DNA of 64,000 bases from Saccharospirillum sp965652395 (GTDB lineage: Bacteria > Pseudomonadota > Gammaproteobacteria > Pseudomonadales > Natronospirillaceae). The notes under the pieces are model-generated. The model saw only the letters and a list, made by a program, of their open reading frames with translations, had not been told where the DNA came from and made no database searches. A program made the translations under genes and the position numbers. The DNA is taken from assembly GCA_965652395.1 (NCBI GenBank), contig CBFGUW010000003.1, forward strand, positions 104,569 to 168,568, written 5' to 3'. Shown piece after piece: positions 34,901 through 43,031 of the stretch. The first letter of the stretch is position 1; each line of letters starts with the position of its first letter.

Positions 34901-35650
34901 ATGCGATTGAAGACTTTTAAAGCAGGTTTGCTGGCCGGCGCGGCCGCGTTGACCCTGGCCGGTTCCGCACTGGCCGCCGATCTTGAAACAGACGAACAAG
35001 TTGCCTCTTACGGCATTGGCTACGGCTTCGCCACCAACCTCAAGCAGCAGACTCAAGGGCTCGATCTTGATGTCGACGCCCTGGTAGCCGGTTTGCGCGC
35101 CGCCATGTCAGGTGAAGAGAGCGAGCTGAGCAACGAACGCATCAACGCCGCCATTCAAAAGCTGCAGGAGCAGCAAATGGCCGCTCAGCAGGCGCAGCAG
35201 GCCGAAGCCCAAGCCAAGGTTGAAGAAACCAAAGCCGCTGGCGCCGAATTCCTCGCTGAAAACGCCGAGCGTGAAGGCGTGACTGAAACCGAGTCCGGCC
35301 TGCAGTATGAAGTGCTCTCGGAAACCGACAGCGGCAAATCGCCCACCGCCCAGGACACCGTAAAAGTCCATTACCACGGCACCCTGGTGGACGGCACCGT
35401 ATTTGACAGCTCCGTCGACCGTGGTGAGCCGATCGAATTCCCGCTGAGCGGCGTGATCAAAGGCTGGACCGAAGGTGTTCAGTTGATGACCGAAGGCGAC
35501 AAATACAAGTTCTACATTCCTTCCGACCTGGCTTATGGCGACCGCGGCGCGGGCCCCAAAATCCCAGGTGGCTCAACGCTGATTTTTGAAGTGGAGCTGC
35601 TGGAAGTGATCGATAGCCAAGCCAGCCAGGAAGACGGCAGCGAAGGCTAA
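34901..35650 (+). CDS. FKBP-type peptidyl-prolyl isomerase, periplasmic (FkpA/FklB-like)
   Basis: 249 residues from MRLKTFKAGLLAG, with a signal peptide ending ALAA. The N-terminal helical dimerisation domain (about 25-125) has a Gln/Ala-rich helix (AAQQAQQAEAQAK). The FKBP domain (about 140-240) shows VKVHYHGTLVDGTVFDSS, GWTEGVQLMTEGDKYKFYIP and the ending STLIFEVELLEV. It folds periplasmic and outer-membrane proteins. Two terminators follow. Confidence 0.92.
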   Translation: MRLKTFKAGLLAGAAALTLAGSALAADLETDEQVASYGIGYGFATNLKQQTQGLDLDVDALVAGLRAAMSGEESELSNERINAAIQKLQEQQMAAQQAQQAEAQAKVEETKAAGAEFLAENAEREGVTETESGLQYEVLSETDSGKSPTAQDTVKVHYHGTLVDGTVFDSSVDRGEPIEFPLSGVIKGWTEGVQLMTEGDKYKFYIPSDLAYGDRGAGPKIPGGSTLIFEVELLEVIDSQASQEDGSEG

Positions 35651-35664
35651 TCGGTTTTTTGCAG

Positions 35665-35696
35665 GGCCCACCGCGATTCATGCGGGGTGGGCCTTT
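35665..35696 (+). terminator. Terminator after the FKBP gene
   Basis: GGCCCACC and GGTGGGCC pair around a 13-base loop, followed by TTT. It is a modest intrinsic terminator close after the stop. Confidence 0.6.
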
Positions 35697-35728
35697 CCGG
35701 TTTAAGCGGAAGGCAAAAAACGAGACAT

Positions 35729-35762
35729 AAAAAAAAGGCGCATCCTAGGATGCGCCTTTTTT
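35729..35762. terminator. Strong bidirectional terminator between FKBP gene and tRNA-Asn
   Basis: A-run, GGCGCATCC, TA, GGATGCGCC, T-run: a perfect 9-bp stem with A and T tracts on both sides. It serves the FKBP gene (+) and the tRNA-Asn genes (-). Confidence 0.9.
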
Positions 35763-35765
35763 GTT

Positions 35766-35841
35766 TGGCTCCTCGAGCAGGACTCGAACCTGCGACCAAT
35801 AGATTAACAGTCTACTGCTCTACCAACTGAGCTATCGAGGA
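35766..35841 (-). tRNA. tRNA-Asn (anticodon GTT), promoter-distal copy
   Basis: 76 bases with CCA. Acceptor TCCTCGA/TCGAGGA, D-arm AGCTCAGTTGGTAGAGC, anticodon arm with GTT in CTGTTAATC, and T-arm GCAGGTTCGAGTCCTGC are complete. Identical to the other copy, which lies 116 bases upstream on the same strand. It may be co-transcribed from the promoter at 36047-36074. Confidence 0.98.
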
Positions 35842-35957
35842 AGAAAGCTCGCTGACCGTTTCCAACTTTCTGAATAGTAGATGCTTGATTTAGAAACAGC
35901 TACCCGACTTCAGAAATGGCGCCTGTTAAACGCGATTCAAACGACCAGTCATAAAAA

Positions 35958-36033
35958 TGGCTCCTCGAGCAGGACTCGAACCTGCGACCAATAGATTAAC
36001 AGTCTACTGCTCTACCAACTGAGCTATCGAGGA
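35958..36033 (-). tRNA. tRNA-Asn (anticodon GTT), promoter-proximal copy
   Basis: 76 bases, identical to the copy at 35766-35841. It starts 14 bases after a good -10 element. As with tRNA-Lys in this window, the gene is a tandem pair of exact copies. Confidence 0.98.
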
Positions 36034-36046
36034 ACAACGGCGTTGT

Positions 36047-36074
36047 ATTCTAGTGATCGCGGTCAGGGTGTCAA
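36047..36074 (-). promoter_or_regulatory. Promoter of the tRNA-Asn pair
   Basis: On the minus strand: TTGACA, 16 bases, TAGAAT, 13 bases before the mature 5' end of the tRNA. The -35 is perfect and the -10 has one mismatch. Confidence 0.8.
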
Positions 36075-36180
36075 GCGTTAATGCCTTGTTTTTTTTAGGT
36101 TTTTTGAGGGTTAGGGTGATTGAAGAAAGAAGTCTGAGTTGAGTCGGATGTGGACTGGTGCTTCCTTTGTGCGGCACTTA

Positions 36181-36306
36181 AGGCTAGCGCCGGAGGGGAG
36201 GGAAGGCTCCTGGCGGGAAGTCGGCGGCATGGATGCCGCCGTCTAGCTCACATGGAAGTGTTAACGGCGACCCGCCAGGAGCCTTCCCTCCCCTCCGGTG
36301 CGGGTT
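36181..36306. repeat. 126-bp palindromic element, copy A
   Basis: Flanks AGGCTAGCGCCGG and CCGGTGCGGGTT enclose two perfectly complementary 28-base arms (36190-36217 and 36271-36298), rich in purines on the left. The 53-base core holds an 8-bp hairpin (36222-36241, CGGCGGCA/TGCCGCCG, loop TGGA) and a segment ending GTTAACGGCGAC. Copy B at 42781-42906 has the same length, flanks and geometry, but unrelated arm sequence. It looks like an interspersed structured repeat; no ORF is inside. It lies between the tRNA-Asn promoter and the gene at 36386. Confidence 0.85.
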
Positions 36307-36385
36307 CCTGCCACAAAAATAGGCACGAAAACTGCTGAGCAATCGCATTGGTCCTTTTGCCGTCAAAAAATCAACGAGGAAGCCT

Positions 36386-36922
36386 ATGATCACGCTGGAA
36401 ATGGTGGATGCCGGTGTCAAAATCGCAGCCGGAATACTGCTCAGTGCCCTGGTTTTCTGGTGGTACCTGCGCCGTCACCGCACACTCGACCAAAAAGTCG
36501 TCGAAGACGTTCGTAAACGCCGTGAACTGCTCGAACGGGTCGCCGCCAACGTCGGCCGCGTCCATCACGTTTATCAGCAATATCTCGCACTCGCCACCGA
36601 ATTCACCCGCTACGGCCAACACTGGCCCCGCTCCCGTCGTGAAGAAATGAGCCGGGTAGGGCAGGAACTCGTCGAAGTCTTCCGCGACCTCACCGAAGCC
36701 GAAAGCACACTGCTCCTGCTCGGCGAAAAGAAACTCGAACGGGCACTGCGTATCTACGGCTCCAAAATCGTCAACCTCCGGCGCCAGGTCCACGCCGAGA
36801 AACAACAATTCAGCGGCGAAGAAATGCACAGCCTCGACGAAGTCAAAAGAGAGATCGCCCAACTGCGCGAAAGTTTTTTTGACGCCCTAAGCACCCGCTA
36901 CATGCCCCGCAAAGCTGCCTGA
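36386..36922 (+). CDS. Uncharacterised membrane-anchored coiled-coil protein
   Basis: 178 residues, family not recognised. One membrane helix is near residues 10-28 (VKIAAGILLSALVFWWYL), followed by an Arg/Glu-rich helical region (about 35-165) with strong heptad character (ERALRIYGSKIVNLRRQVHAEKQQF shows the pattern). It ends YMPRKAA. Codon use has many C-ending codons, as in neighbours. It overlaps the start of a 35-residue membrane peptide gene (TGATG), suggesting an operon. Confidence 0.75.
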   Translation: MITLEMVDAGVKIAAGILLSALVFWWYLRRHRTLDQKVVEDVRKRRELLERVAANVGRVHHVYQQYLALATEFTRYGQHWPRSRREEMSRVGQELVEVFRDLTEAESTLLLLGEKKLERALRIYGSKIVNLRRQVHAEKQQFSGEEMHSLDEVKREIAQLRESFFDALSTRYMPRKAA

Positions 36923-37029
36923 TGGTCAAGCGTCGCCCCTGCAGGCGGTGCCAACAGGTCCGCCTGAGCGGGTTTGTCATCGTAGTAGTATTGTTGCTGG
37001 GTTATGCCTTATTGAAAATCAGCGGCTGA
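36922..37029 (+). CDS. Small membrane protein, 35 residues
   Basis: ATG at 36922 overlaps the preceding stop (TGATG). The product starts MVKRRPCRRCQQVR, a basic stretch with CxxC, and continues into one hydrophobic helix FVIVVVLLLGYALLKI. The positive-inside rule places the CxxC in the cytoplasm. No family is recognised, and such short ORFs arise by chance, but the stop-start overlap, the codon use and the amphipathic layout make translation plausible. Confidence 0.45.
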   Translation: MVKRRPCRRCQQVRLSGFVIVVVLLLGYALLKISG

Positions 37030-37115
37030 GCAACAGTACAAGCCTCGGTCAAACGGATGCGAAAGGCGGACAGTTTCAGTAGAATCCCGCGCTCTATGTT
37101 GTCCGGTGCAGCCTT

Positions 37116-38144
37116 GTGACGCACGAAGATCTCGAATTTCCGCCCTATGTCGCCGGCATGGGGCTTGCTAATGGCCATCTCCAATCGATCTTACCGTCGG
37201 TTTTCCGACGCGTGAACGTACCCTTCGTGCGCACGCGCCTGGAAATCGACGACGGCGACTTCCTGCTGCTCGACGAACTGCCCGCCCAACAACCGGACGC
37301 GCCGCTCGTCATCGTCAGTCACGGGCTCGAAGGCCATAGCCGACGGCCCTACATCCAAGGTATGGCGCGGCAGTTCAATCAGGCCGGTTGGCATGTCTAT
37401 GCCTGGAATTTTCGCGGTTGCGGAGGTGAGTTCAATCGACTGCCACGCTTTTACCACAGTGGCGCCATCGACGACCTGCGCCGTATTGTCCGTCACGGCA
37501 TCAGTCAGGGTTTCAATCGCATCTTTCTAGTCGGCTTCAGTATGGGCGGCAACCAAAGCGTATTGACGCTCGCCGAACCGGACCTGGAGCCCGAAGTCAT
37601 GGGTGGCGCAGCCTTCAGTGTTCCGCTGGATCTGGCGGTTTGCTCCGTGCAGTTGTCGAAACCGGCCCAGTCCGTTTACATGCGTCGCTTTCTGAAAGAT
37701 CTGAAAGTGAAAATCGCCGACAAGGCTGCGCGTTTCCCCGAACTGGTCAGCCTGGACGGATACGACAAGCTGAAAAACTTTCGCGATTTCGATGGTCGCT
37801 ATACCGCGCCCCTCCACGGTTTTGCCAGCGCCGAAGACTACTGGGAGCGTTGCTCCTCCCGCCCGGTGCTGCCAAAACTGAAACGGCCCACTTTGGTGGT
37901 CAACGCTTTGGATGACCCCTTTCTCGCGGGCACTTGCTATCAGCGCCCGGCAACGCCTTCCCCCTTTTTGCAATTGGAAACGCCGCTGCGTGGTGGCCAT
38001 GTCGGCTTCATGCGCTGGCGGCTGAACGAAGCCCTGTGGTCCGAGAAGCGCGCTTTGGCGTTTGCCGAAACACTGCTCAACAGAACTCACCCCATGCAGG
38101 TCCATTACGGGCAGCAAGGGGAGGCTGCGCTGAGGTTGGAATGA
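37116..38144 (+). CDS. YheT-family alpha/beta hydrolase
   Basis: 342 residues, GTG start. Motifs are NGHLQSILP near residue 20, SHGLEGHSRRPY (oxyanion region, about 70), nucleophile elbow VGFSMGGNQS (Ser about 143), and the Asp and His of LDDPF and GGHVGFM. YheT proteins are AB-hydrolases of ill-defined esterase activity. It overlaps rlmM by ATGA and may form a unit with rlmM and tusA. Confidence 0.9.
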   Translation: MTHEDLEFPPYVAGMGLANGHLQSILPSVFRRVNVPFVRTRLEIDDGDFLLLDELPAQQPDAPLVIVSHGLEGHSRRPYIQGMARQFNQAGWHVYAWNFRGCGGEFNRLPRFYHSGAIDDLRRIVRHGISQGFNRIFLVGFSMGGNQSVLTLAEPDLEPEVMGGAAFSVPLDLAVCSVQLSKPAQSVYMRRFLKDLKVKIADKAARFPELVSLDGYDKLKNFRDFDGRYTAPLHGFASAEDYWERCSSRPVLPKLKRPTLVVNALDDPFLAGTCYQRPATPSPFLQLETPLRGGHVGFMRWRLNEALWSEKRALAFAETLLNRTHPMQVHYGQQGEAALRLE

Positions 38145-39205
38145 TGAAAACCGAGAGCCTTCGCCTGCTGTTATTGTGCCGACCGGGTTTCGAAAAAGAA
38201 TGTCTGGCTGAAATCACCGATGTGGCCGCCAAGCAGGGCGCTTATGGCTGGTCCCGGTTGGAGCCGGACAGTGGCTTTGTGCTATTCGAGACCGAACAGG
38301 CTGACCGCCTATATGACAATTTACCGACACTGGTGTTCGCTCGCGAGGCCTGGCCGGTGATCACCGAGTTAACGGACCTACCCGAGAAAGACCGGGTAAC
38401 GCCGATCCTCAACGCCCTGGCGAACAGGGCCGAAGCCGGTCAGCTCTATTGTGATACGGCCGAAGGCGATACCTATCGGGCCACCGCCCGTTTCGCCGGG
38501 AAATTCGTTCACCCCTTGCGCCAGGCGATGCGAAGCGACGGTTTACTGACACCGAAAGACAAAACTGATCAACCCGCCTGGCATGCCCTTTTTCTGGACT
38601 CCAGCCATGTCATCCTCGGGCTGGACCTGCCCAAACATCGGCCGCGCTGGCCTATGGGGATCGCCCGACTCAAATTCCCGCCCAAAGCACCCAGCCGCAG
38701 CACTCTTAAGCTGGAAGAAGCCTTCCATGTATTTCTCGGTCCGCAATGGCGGCAGCAACTCGAATACGCTCATACTGGTGTTGATTTGGGGGCCGCGCCC
38801 GGCGGCTGGACCTGGCAATTGGTCAACCAGGGCATGGCCGTGCAGGCCATTGATAACGGTCCGATGGACGAGGGGTTGATGGCGACCGGTCAGGTGGAAC
38901 ACATTCGCGCCGATGGGTTCACCTGGGAACCTGAATACCCGGTCGACTGGCTGGTGTGCGACATGGTGGAGCAACCGTCCCGGGTAGCCGAACGCATGCT
39001 CGATTGGTTGATGGCCGGTTGGACCCGATCCACCCTGTTCAATCTGAAGCTGCCAATGAAAAAACGCTGGCAGACCTGGCAGGATATACGCCAACAGATC
39101 GACCTTCGGCTGAGCGAGGCTGGTGTAAGCTACCATTTGGCGGCTCGCCATCTTTATTTCGATCGCGAGGAAATCACCGTCTATCTGACGAGAACAGACC
39201 CATGA
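38141..39205 (+). CDS. rlmM: 23S rRNA 2'-O-methyltransferase RlmM
   Basis: 354 residues from MMKTESLRLLLLCRPGFEKEC. The N-terminal THUMP-like part is followed by a Rossmann methyltransferase with the SAM site GVDLGAAPGGWTWQLVNQG (about 205-225) and the ending FDREEITVYLTRTDP. It methylates C2498 of 23S rRNA in E. coli. ATG at 38144 is an equally possible start one codon later. The stop overlaps the tusA start by ATGA. Confidence 0.95.
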   Translation: MMKTESLRLLLLCRPGFEKECLAEITDVAAKQGAYGWSRLEPDSGFVLFETEQADRLYDNLPTLVFAREAWPVITELTDLPEKDRVTPILNALANRAEAGQLYCDTAEGDTYRATARFAGKFVHPLRQAMRSDGLLTPKDKTDQPAWHALFLDSSHVILGLDLPKHRPRWPMGIARLKFPPKAPSRSTLKLEEAFHVFLGPQWRQQLEYAHTGVDLGAAPGGWTWQLVNQGMAVQAIDNGPMDEGLMATGQVEHIRADGFTWEPEYPVDWLVCDMVEQPSRVAERMLDWLMAGWTRSTLFNLKLPMKKRWQTWQDIRQQIDLRLSEAGVSYHLAARHLYFDREEITVYLTRTDP

Positions 39206-39444
39206 CAGAGCCCACTTTCGACCACGAACTGGACACTAGAGGCCTGCGCTGTCCGGAACCCGTAATGATGCTGCACCGGCAGATGCGAGCCATGGCCACC
39301 GGAGAGACGGTTCGCGTTGTAGCAACCGACCCAGCCACCCAGCGAGACATTCCGCAATTTTGTGAATTCCTGAACCACGCCCTGGTGGCTCAGGAAGAAA
39401 AAGATGACGAGTACTTCTACTACATCTGCAAAGCCGGGCGCTGA
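39202..39444 (+). CDS. tusA: TusA sulfur-carrier protein for tRNA 2-thiolation
   Basis: 80 residues with ELDTRGLRCPEPVMMLH (persulfide Cys17) and the ending DDEYFYYICKAGR of TusA proper. It accepts sulfur from IscS and passes it on for s2U34 in tRNA. Coupled to rlmM by ATGA. Its last 25 bases overlap the end of the convergent MATE gene. Confidence 0.94.
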   Translation: MTEPTFDHELDTRGLRCPEPVMMLHRQMRAMATGETVRVVATDPATQRDIPQFCEFLNHALVAQEEKDDEYFYYICKAGR

Positions 39445-40826
39445 TCGACCCGGCTGAACCAGAACAGTCGGCTCGCCAGCAGAGTGGCGGCAATCGACAA
39501 CCCCACAGTCAATGCCACCCAGAAACCGGCAGCACCCATGGCGGGCACCAGAATATCGCTGAACGTCAGCCCCCAACCCAATGGCAGGCAGATTCCCCAG
39601 AACGACAACAGCATGATGAACATCGGGATGCGTGTATCCCGATAACCGCGCAAGGCGCTGATGCAGGTCACCTGCATGACATCGGCAATCTGGAAGATGG
39701 CGGCGAACATCAACAGCCGTGCCGCAACAGCCTGAACGGCCACATCGCCGGTATAGAGCTTGGCGATCACCCCTTTGGTGAGGAAAAGGGTCGTGGCATA
39801 AAACAGTGCAATGGCGGCAACCAATATCAAAGAACTGCGAGCCAACAGCCTGGCTGTATCCGGCGCTTCGGCGCCAATCAGGAAGCTGATGCGCAGAGTC
39901 AGCGCCATGCCCAGGCTCAGTGGCACCATGAAAACCAGAGACACGACATTCAGCGCGATTTGATGCCCCGCCACCACAATAGGGCCAAGCGGAGCCAGAA
40001 ACAGAGCGATCACCGAAAACATGCTCGCTTCCACGAAAATAGTGAAGCCGATGGGTACGCCCAGCTTGAGTACGTGGAGAATGTCCTTGCGCAATGGTTT
40101 CACCCAATCGCGCAACAGGTGGTAGTCCTGATAGGTGGGGCTGGTGTTCAAATAAGCCAGCAGCGCCAGCAAAGCCACCCAGTTGGATATCGCCGTCGCC
40201 CAGCCACAGCCGATACCGCCCATGGCCGGTAATCCCAGTTTGCCGTATATAAAGATGTAGTTCAGCGGCAGGTTCACCAAAGTGCTTAATATCGAAAATG
40301 CCATGATCACCTTGGTGTGACCCAGGCCATCCGTCAGACCCCGCAACGCAACCAGCCCCAGCAGAGCGGGCACGCCCCAGGCAAATGCACTGAGATAACC
40401 CTGAGTGATTCGGGCGGTCACTGGTTCAAGTTGCAGCACATCCAGAATAGGGCGCACGTTCACCAGAAACAGCACCATTAGCACCGAAGCACCCAGCGCC
40501 ACATAAAGCCCCTGCCAGGTAGTCAGCATGATGCGCTCGGTCTGGCGGGCACCCCGATACCCGGAGATGATCGGCTGCAGCGCGCTCAGCACACCCATAA
40601 ACAACAGGAACAAAGGCGCCCACAGGCTGCCGCCAATCGCGACGCCCGACAGATCCTCGGCGCTGGCATGCCCGGCCATGACCGTATCGATCACACCGTT
40701 CGCCATTTGCGCCAGCTGGGCCACCAGTATCGGGCCGCCCAACAAAGCCAGCGTTTTCCATTCAGTCAGGGTCAACGAGACCCGACCGGCCCGAACATCC
40801 GGGGCCGGTTGATGCGTTTCGTCCAC
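39420..40826 (-). CDS. MATE-family efflux transporter (NorM-like)
   Basis: 468 residues with 12 membrane helices in two related halves, and the family segments MANGVIDTVMAGHASAEDLSGVAIG (about 40-65) and FSDILVPAMGAAGFWVALTVG. MATE pumps export cationic drugs using Na+ or H+. It overlaps tusA tail-to-tail. The upstream region carries TTTTAACCGATTGGTCG, which is one mismatch from the tRNA-Lys anticodon arm (see findings). Confidence 0.92.
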   Translation of the reverse strand: MDETHQPAPDVRAGRVSLTLTEWKTLALLGGPILVAQLAQMANGVIDTVMAGHASAEDLSGVAIGGSLWAPLFLLFMGVLSALQPIISGYRGARQTERIMLTTWQGLYVALGASVLMVLFLVNVRPILDVLQLEPVTARITQGYLSAFAWGVPALLGLVALRGLTDGLGHTKVIMAFSILSTLVNLPLNYIFIYGKLGLPAMGGIGCGWATAISNWVALLALLAYLNTSPTYQDYHLLRDWVKPLRKDILHVLKLGVPIGFTIFVEASMFSVIALFLAPLGPIVVAGHQIALNVVSLVFMVPLSLGMALTLRISFLIGAEAPDTARLLARSSLILVAAIALFYATTLFLTKGVIAKLYTGDVAVQAVAARLLMFAAIFQIADVMQVTCISALRGYRDTRIPMFIMLLSFWGICLPLGWGLTFSDILVPAMGAAGFWVALTVGLSIAATLLASRLFWFSRVDQRPALQM

Positions 40827-41021
40827 AAGAGCCTCTAAAGCGGTTGGCTGGGGGAATGTAACGAGCGACCAGGTGAGTCGGTTTTTAACCGATTGGTCGA
40901 CTAAAGGCGATTATTGTGCCGTTTTCTGGTGCAAAACAGTAGGGTCGGGCCGCTCACTCGGCTCTGTACGCTGCATTCAAACCCTTTCTATCTCACACAG
41001 AATCCGTAAACTCCCCGCTCC

Positions 41022-41600
41022 ATGACCGCTGTAGATCACACTCAGGAACTCGACCCCTCCCAGTGGGAAGCCGGTGTCGACGACCTGCTCAACTGCCTGA
41101 ACCCCTGGCTCGAAACCGCCTGGAACACCCGCTTGGTTGCCGGGGCAGGGGAGCCATTCTATGCGCCCGCTAATGCCGAGAGCGAATGCCACAAAATCCT
41201 CTTCGCGCACGGCTACTTCAACAGTGCACTGCACGAACTCGCCCATTGGTGTCTCGCGGGTGAAAAGCGCCGTCAACTCGAAGACTACGGCTACTGGTAC
41301 TGCCCGGACGGCCGCAACGCGGAGCAACAAGCTGCTTTCGAGCAGGTGGAGGTAAAACCCCAGGCAATAGAATGGTGGCTGACCCGAGCCTGCGATCGAC
41401 CCTTCCGCACCAGCCTCGATAACCTCTCCGGCGAAGCGACCGACAGCCGGCCCTTTCGGACTTGTGTCCAGCAGCAAGCCCTCACCTACGCCGATAATGG
41501 CCTGCCGCCGCGAGCCGCGCACGCAGTCAACCTGCTCGCCACACGCTTCCGGCTGAACCGCCCCACCAGGGACGAATTCGCCAACCGCCTCCCCGACTAA
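41022..41600 (+). CDS. epmC: EpmC (YfcM), elongation factor P hydroxylase
   Basis: 192 residues with the metal motif NSALHELAHWCLAGEKRR (HExxH, about 66-82) and EDYGYWYCPDGR. EpmC hydroxylates the lysylated Lys34 of EF-P, which helps translate Pro-rich stretches; TolA in this window would be such a client. epmA, epmB and efp are not in the window. Confidence 0.94.
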   Translation: MTAVDHTQELDPSQWEAGVDDLLNCLNPWLETAWNTRLVAGAGEPFYAPANAESECHKILFAHGYFNSALHELAHWCLAGEKRRQLEDYGYWYCPDGRNAEQQAAFEQVEVKPQAIEWWLTRACDRPFRTSLDNLSGEATDSRPFRTCVQQQALTYADNGLPPRAAHAVNLLATRFRLNRPTRDEFANRLPD

Positions 41601-41699
41601 AGACGGTTACCAATCGTTCCGGCTCTCGTTACACTGGTAGCTTGCGCTGGTCTTCCGCGAATTGGTGTTGGCATCATCTATAAAAAGGAACTGGTCGAT

Positions 41700-42596
41700 A
41701 TGAAACCCATCAAAAAAGTGGCCTTTCTGGGCCTGGGCGTCATAGGTTACCCCATGGCCGGGCATTTGCAACGCGCCGGGTTCGACGTATGCGTCTACAA
41801 CCGCACCCAGGCCAAAGCCGAACAATGGCAACAGGAATACGGCGGGCGTTTCGCAGCCACCCCCCGTGAAGCCGCCCAGGAAGCCGACGCCGTTCTCACC
41901 TGCGTCGGTAACGACAACGACGTCCGCTCCGTGATTTTCGGCGACCAGGGCGCCCTTGCAGGCATGTCCCAGGGCGCCATCCTGATCGACCACACCACCA
42001 CCTCCGCCGATCTCGCCCGCGAGCTGGATCAAGCCGTGAAGGAAAAAGGCGTCAGTTTCATCGATGCGCCCGTCTCCGGCGGTCAGGCCGGTGCCGAAAA
42101 CGCCAAACTCACCTTCATGTGCGGCGGCGAACCAACCGATTTCGAACGCGCCATACCCTTGTTCGAAGCCATGGGCCAGCGCTGGCGTCGAATAGGCCCA
42201 GCCGGTAGCGGTCAACTGTGCAAAATGGTCAACCAGATTTGCATCGCAGGTCTGCTGCAGGGCCTGGCTGAAGGCATCCGTTTCGGCCAGGAAGCCGGAC
42301 TCAGCATCCCCGACGTGGTGGACGTTCTGGGTGGTGGCGCCGCCCAAAGCTGGCAACTGGACAACCGCGCCCTCACCATGGCCGAAGACAAATTCGACTT
42401 CGGCTTCGCCATCGACTGGATGCGCAAAGATCTCGACTACGCCCTCGCAGAAGCCAACCGCCTGGGGCTGGAGCTTCCTGTCACCTCTCAAGTCAATGGT
42501 TTCTATAAAGAGCTGCAGGACCAAGGGATGAACCGCTGCGATACCTCCGTTTTGATTCGTCGTTTGAAGGCGAAACGGGAGACGGGAGACGCTTGA
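41700..42596 (+). CDS. Beta-hydroxyacid dehydrogenase-family NAD(P)-dependent oxidoreductase
   Basis: 298 residues with the Rossmann motif FLGLGVIGYPMAGHL (about 9-23), the substrate signature DAPVSGGQAGAENAKL (about 120-135), and the catalytic Lys in SGQLCKMVNQICIAG (about 172). The family includes 3-hydroxyisobutyrate, tartronate semialdehyde and glyoxylate reductases; the substrate cannot be told from sequence. AAAGGAA precedes the ATG. It is followed by a 579-base gap with repeat elements. Confidence 0.9.
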   Translation: MKPIKKVAFLGLGVIGYPMAGHLQRAGFDVCVYNRTQAKAEQWQQEYGGRFAATPREAAQEADAVLTCVGNDNDVRSVIFGDQGALAGMSQGAILIDHTTTSADLARELDQAVKEKGVSFIDAPVSGGQAGAENAKLTFMCGGEPTDFERAIPLFEAMGQRWRRIGPAGSGQLCKMVNQICIAGLLQGLAEGIRFGQEAGLSIPDVVDVLGGGAAQSWQLDNRALTMAEDKFDFGFAIDWMRKDLDYALAEANRLGLELPVTSQVNGFYKELQDQGMNRCDTSVLIRRLKAKRETGDA

Positions 42597-42655
42597 AGCG
42601 GGACGCAAGAGCTGCGGAAGCGTCATTTGTCTCCCGTCAGGCGTCAAGCGGCGGC
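42575..42655. repeat. Hairpin repeat of the GACGGGA type, copy 2
   Basis: GGGAGACGGGAGACGC at the 3' end of the oxidoreductase gene pairs with GTCTCCCGT about 45 bases on, followed by AGGCGTCAAGCGGCGG. It matches in layout and partly in sequence the copy between ccoG and ccoP (2395-2456). It overlaps the last codons of the oxidoreductase (RETGDA). Confidence 0.45.
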
Positions 42656-42780
42656 CCCAGCCCGCCGCAAACATAGAGACTGCGCAAAAAGTGCGCTACA
42701 ATCGCGGCCCCGGTCAAAAGCCGTCCCATATTTGGCTGTGTATCAGATCGAAGCGCAAATTTCGAAGCCAGTGCCTCCCA

Positions 42781-42906
42781 AGGCTAGCACCGGACGCCAG
42801 GGTGGCTTATCCAGGGTGGTCCGCAGCAGGGATTGCTGCGGTCCAGGCCCCACGGACGGGTTCACCGCCGACCCTGGATAAGCCACCCTGGTGACCGGTG
42901 CGGGTT
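42781..42906. repeat. 126-bp palindromic element, copy B
   Basis: Flanks AGGCTAGCACCGG and CCGGTGCGGGTT enclose 28-base arms (42790-42817 and 42871-42898) that are complementary over 21 contiguous bases plus the CCGG ends. The core has an 8-bp hairpin (42821-42841, CCGCAGCA/TGCTGCGG, loop GGGAT) and ACGGACGGGTTCACCGCCGAC, related to copy A. Arms of A and B share no sequence beyond CCGG, yet each is self-complementary at the same offset. Confidence 0.85.
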
Positions 42907-43031
42907 ATGGCACTGACAGCTTGGAAAATAGAATTGCCAATGGCTAAAGGTATTTGGCACCCTCCGAGAGAGGACCTGCCAGGACAGCGCCGGGATGGGG
43001 TCTCAAGACCCGGTTCTTTAACGTAAGTCAT

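Noticed and set aside
38543..39151. 202-aa minus-strand ORF inside rlmM
   Set aside because: Antisense shadow of rlmM, no family, no ribosome site.
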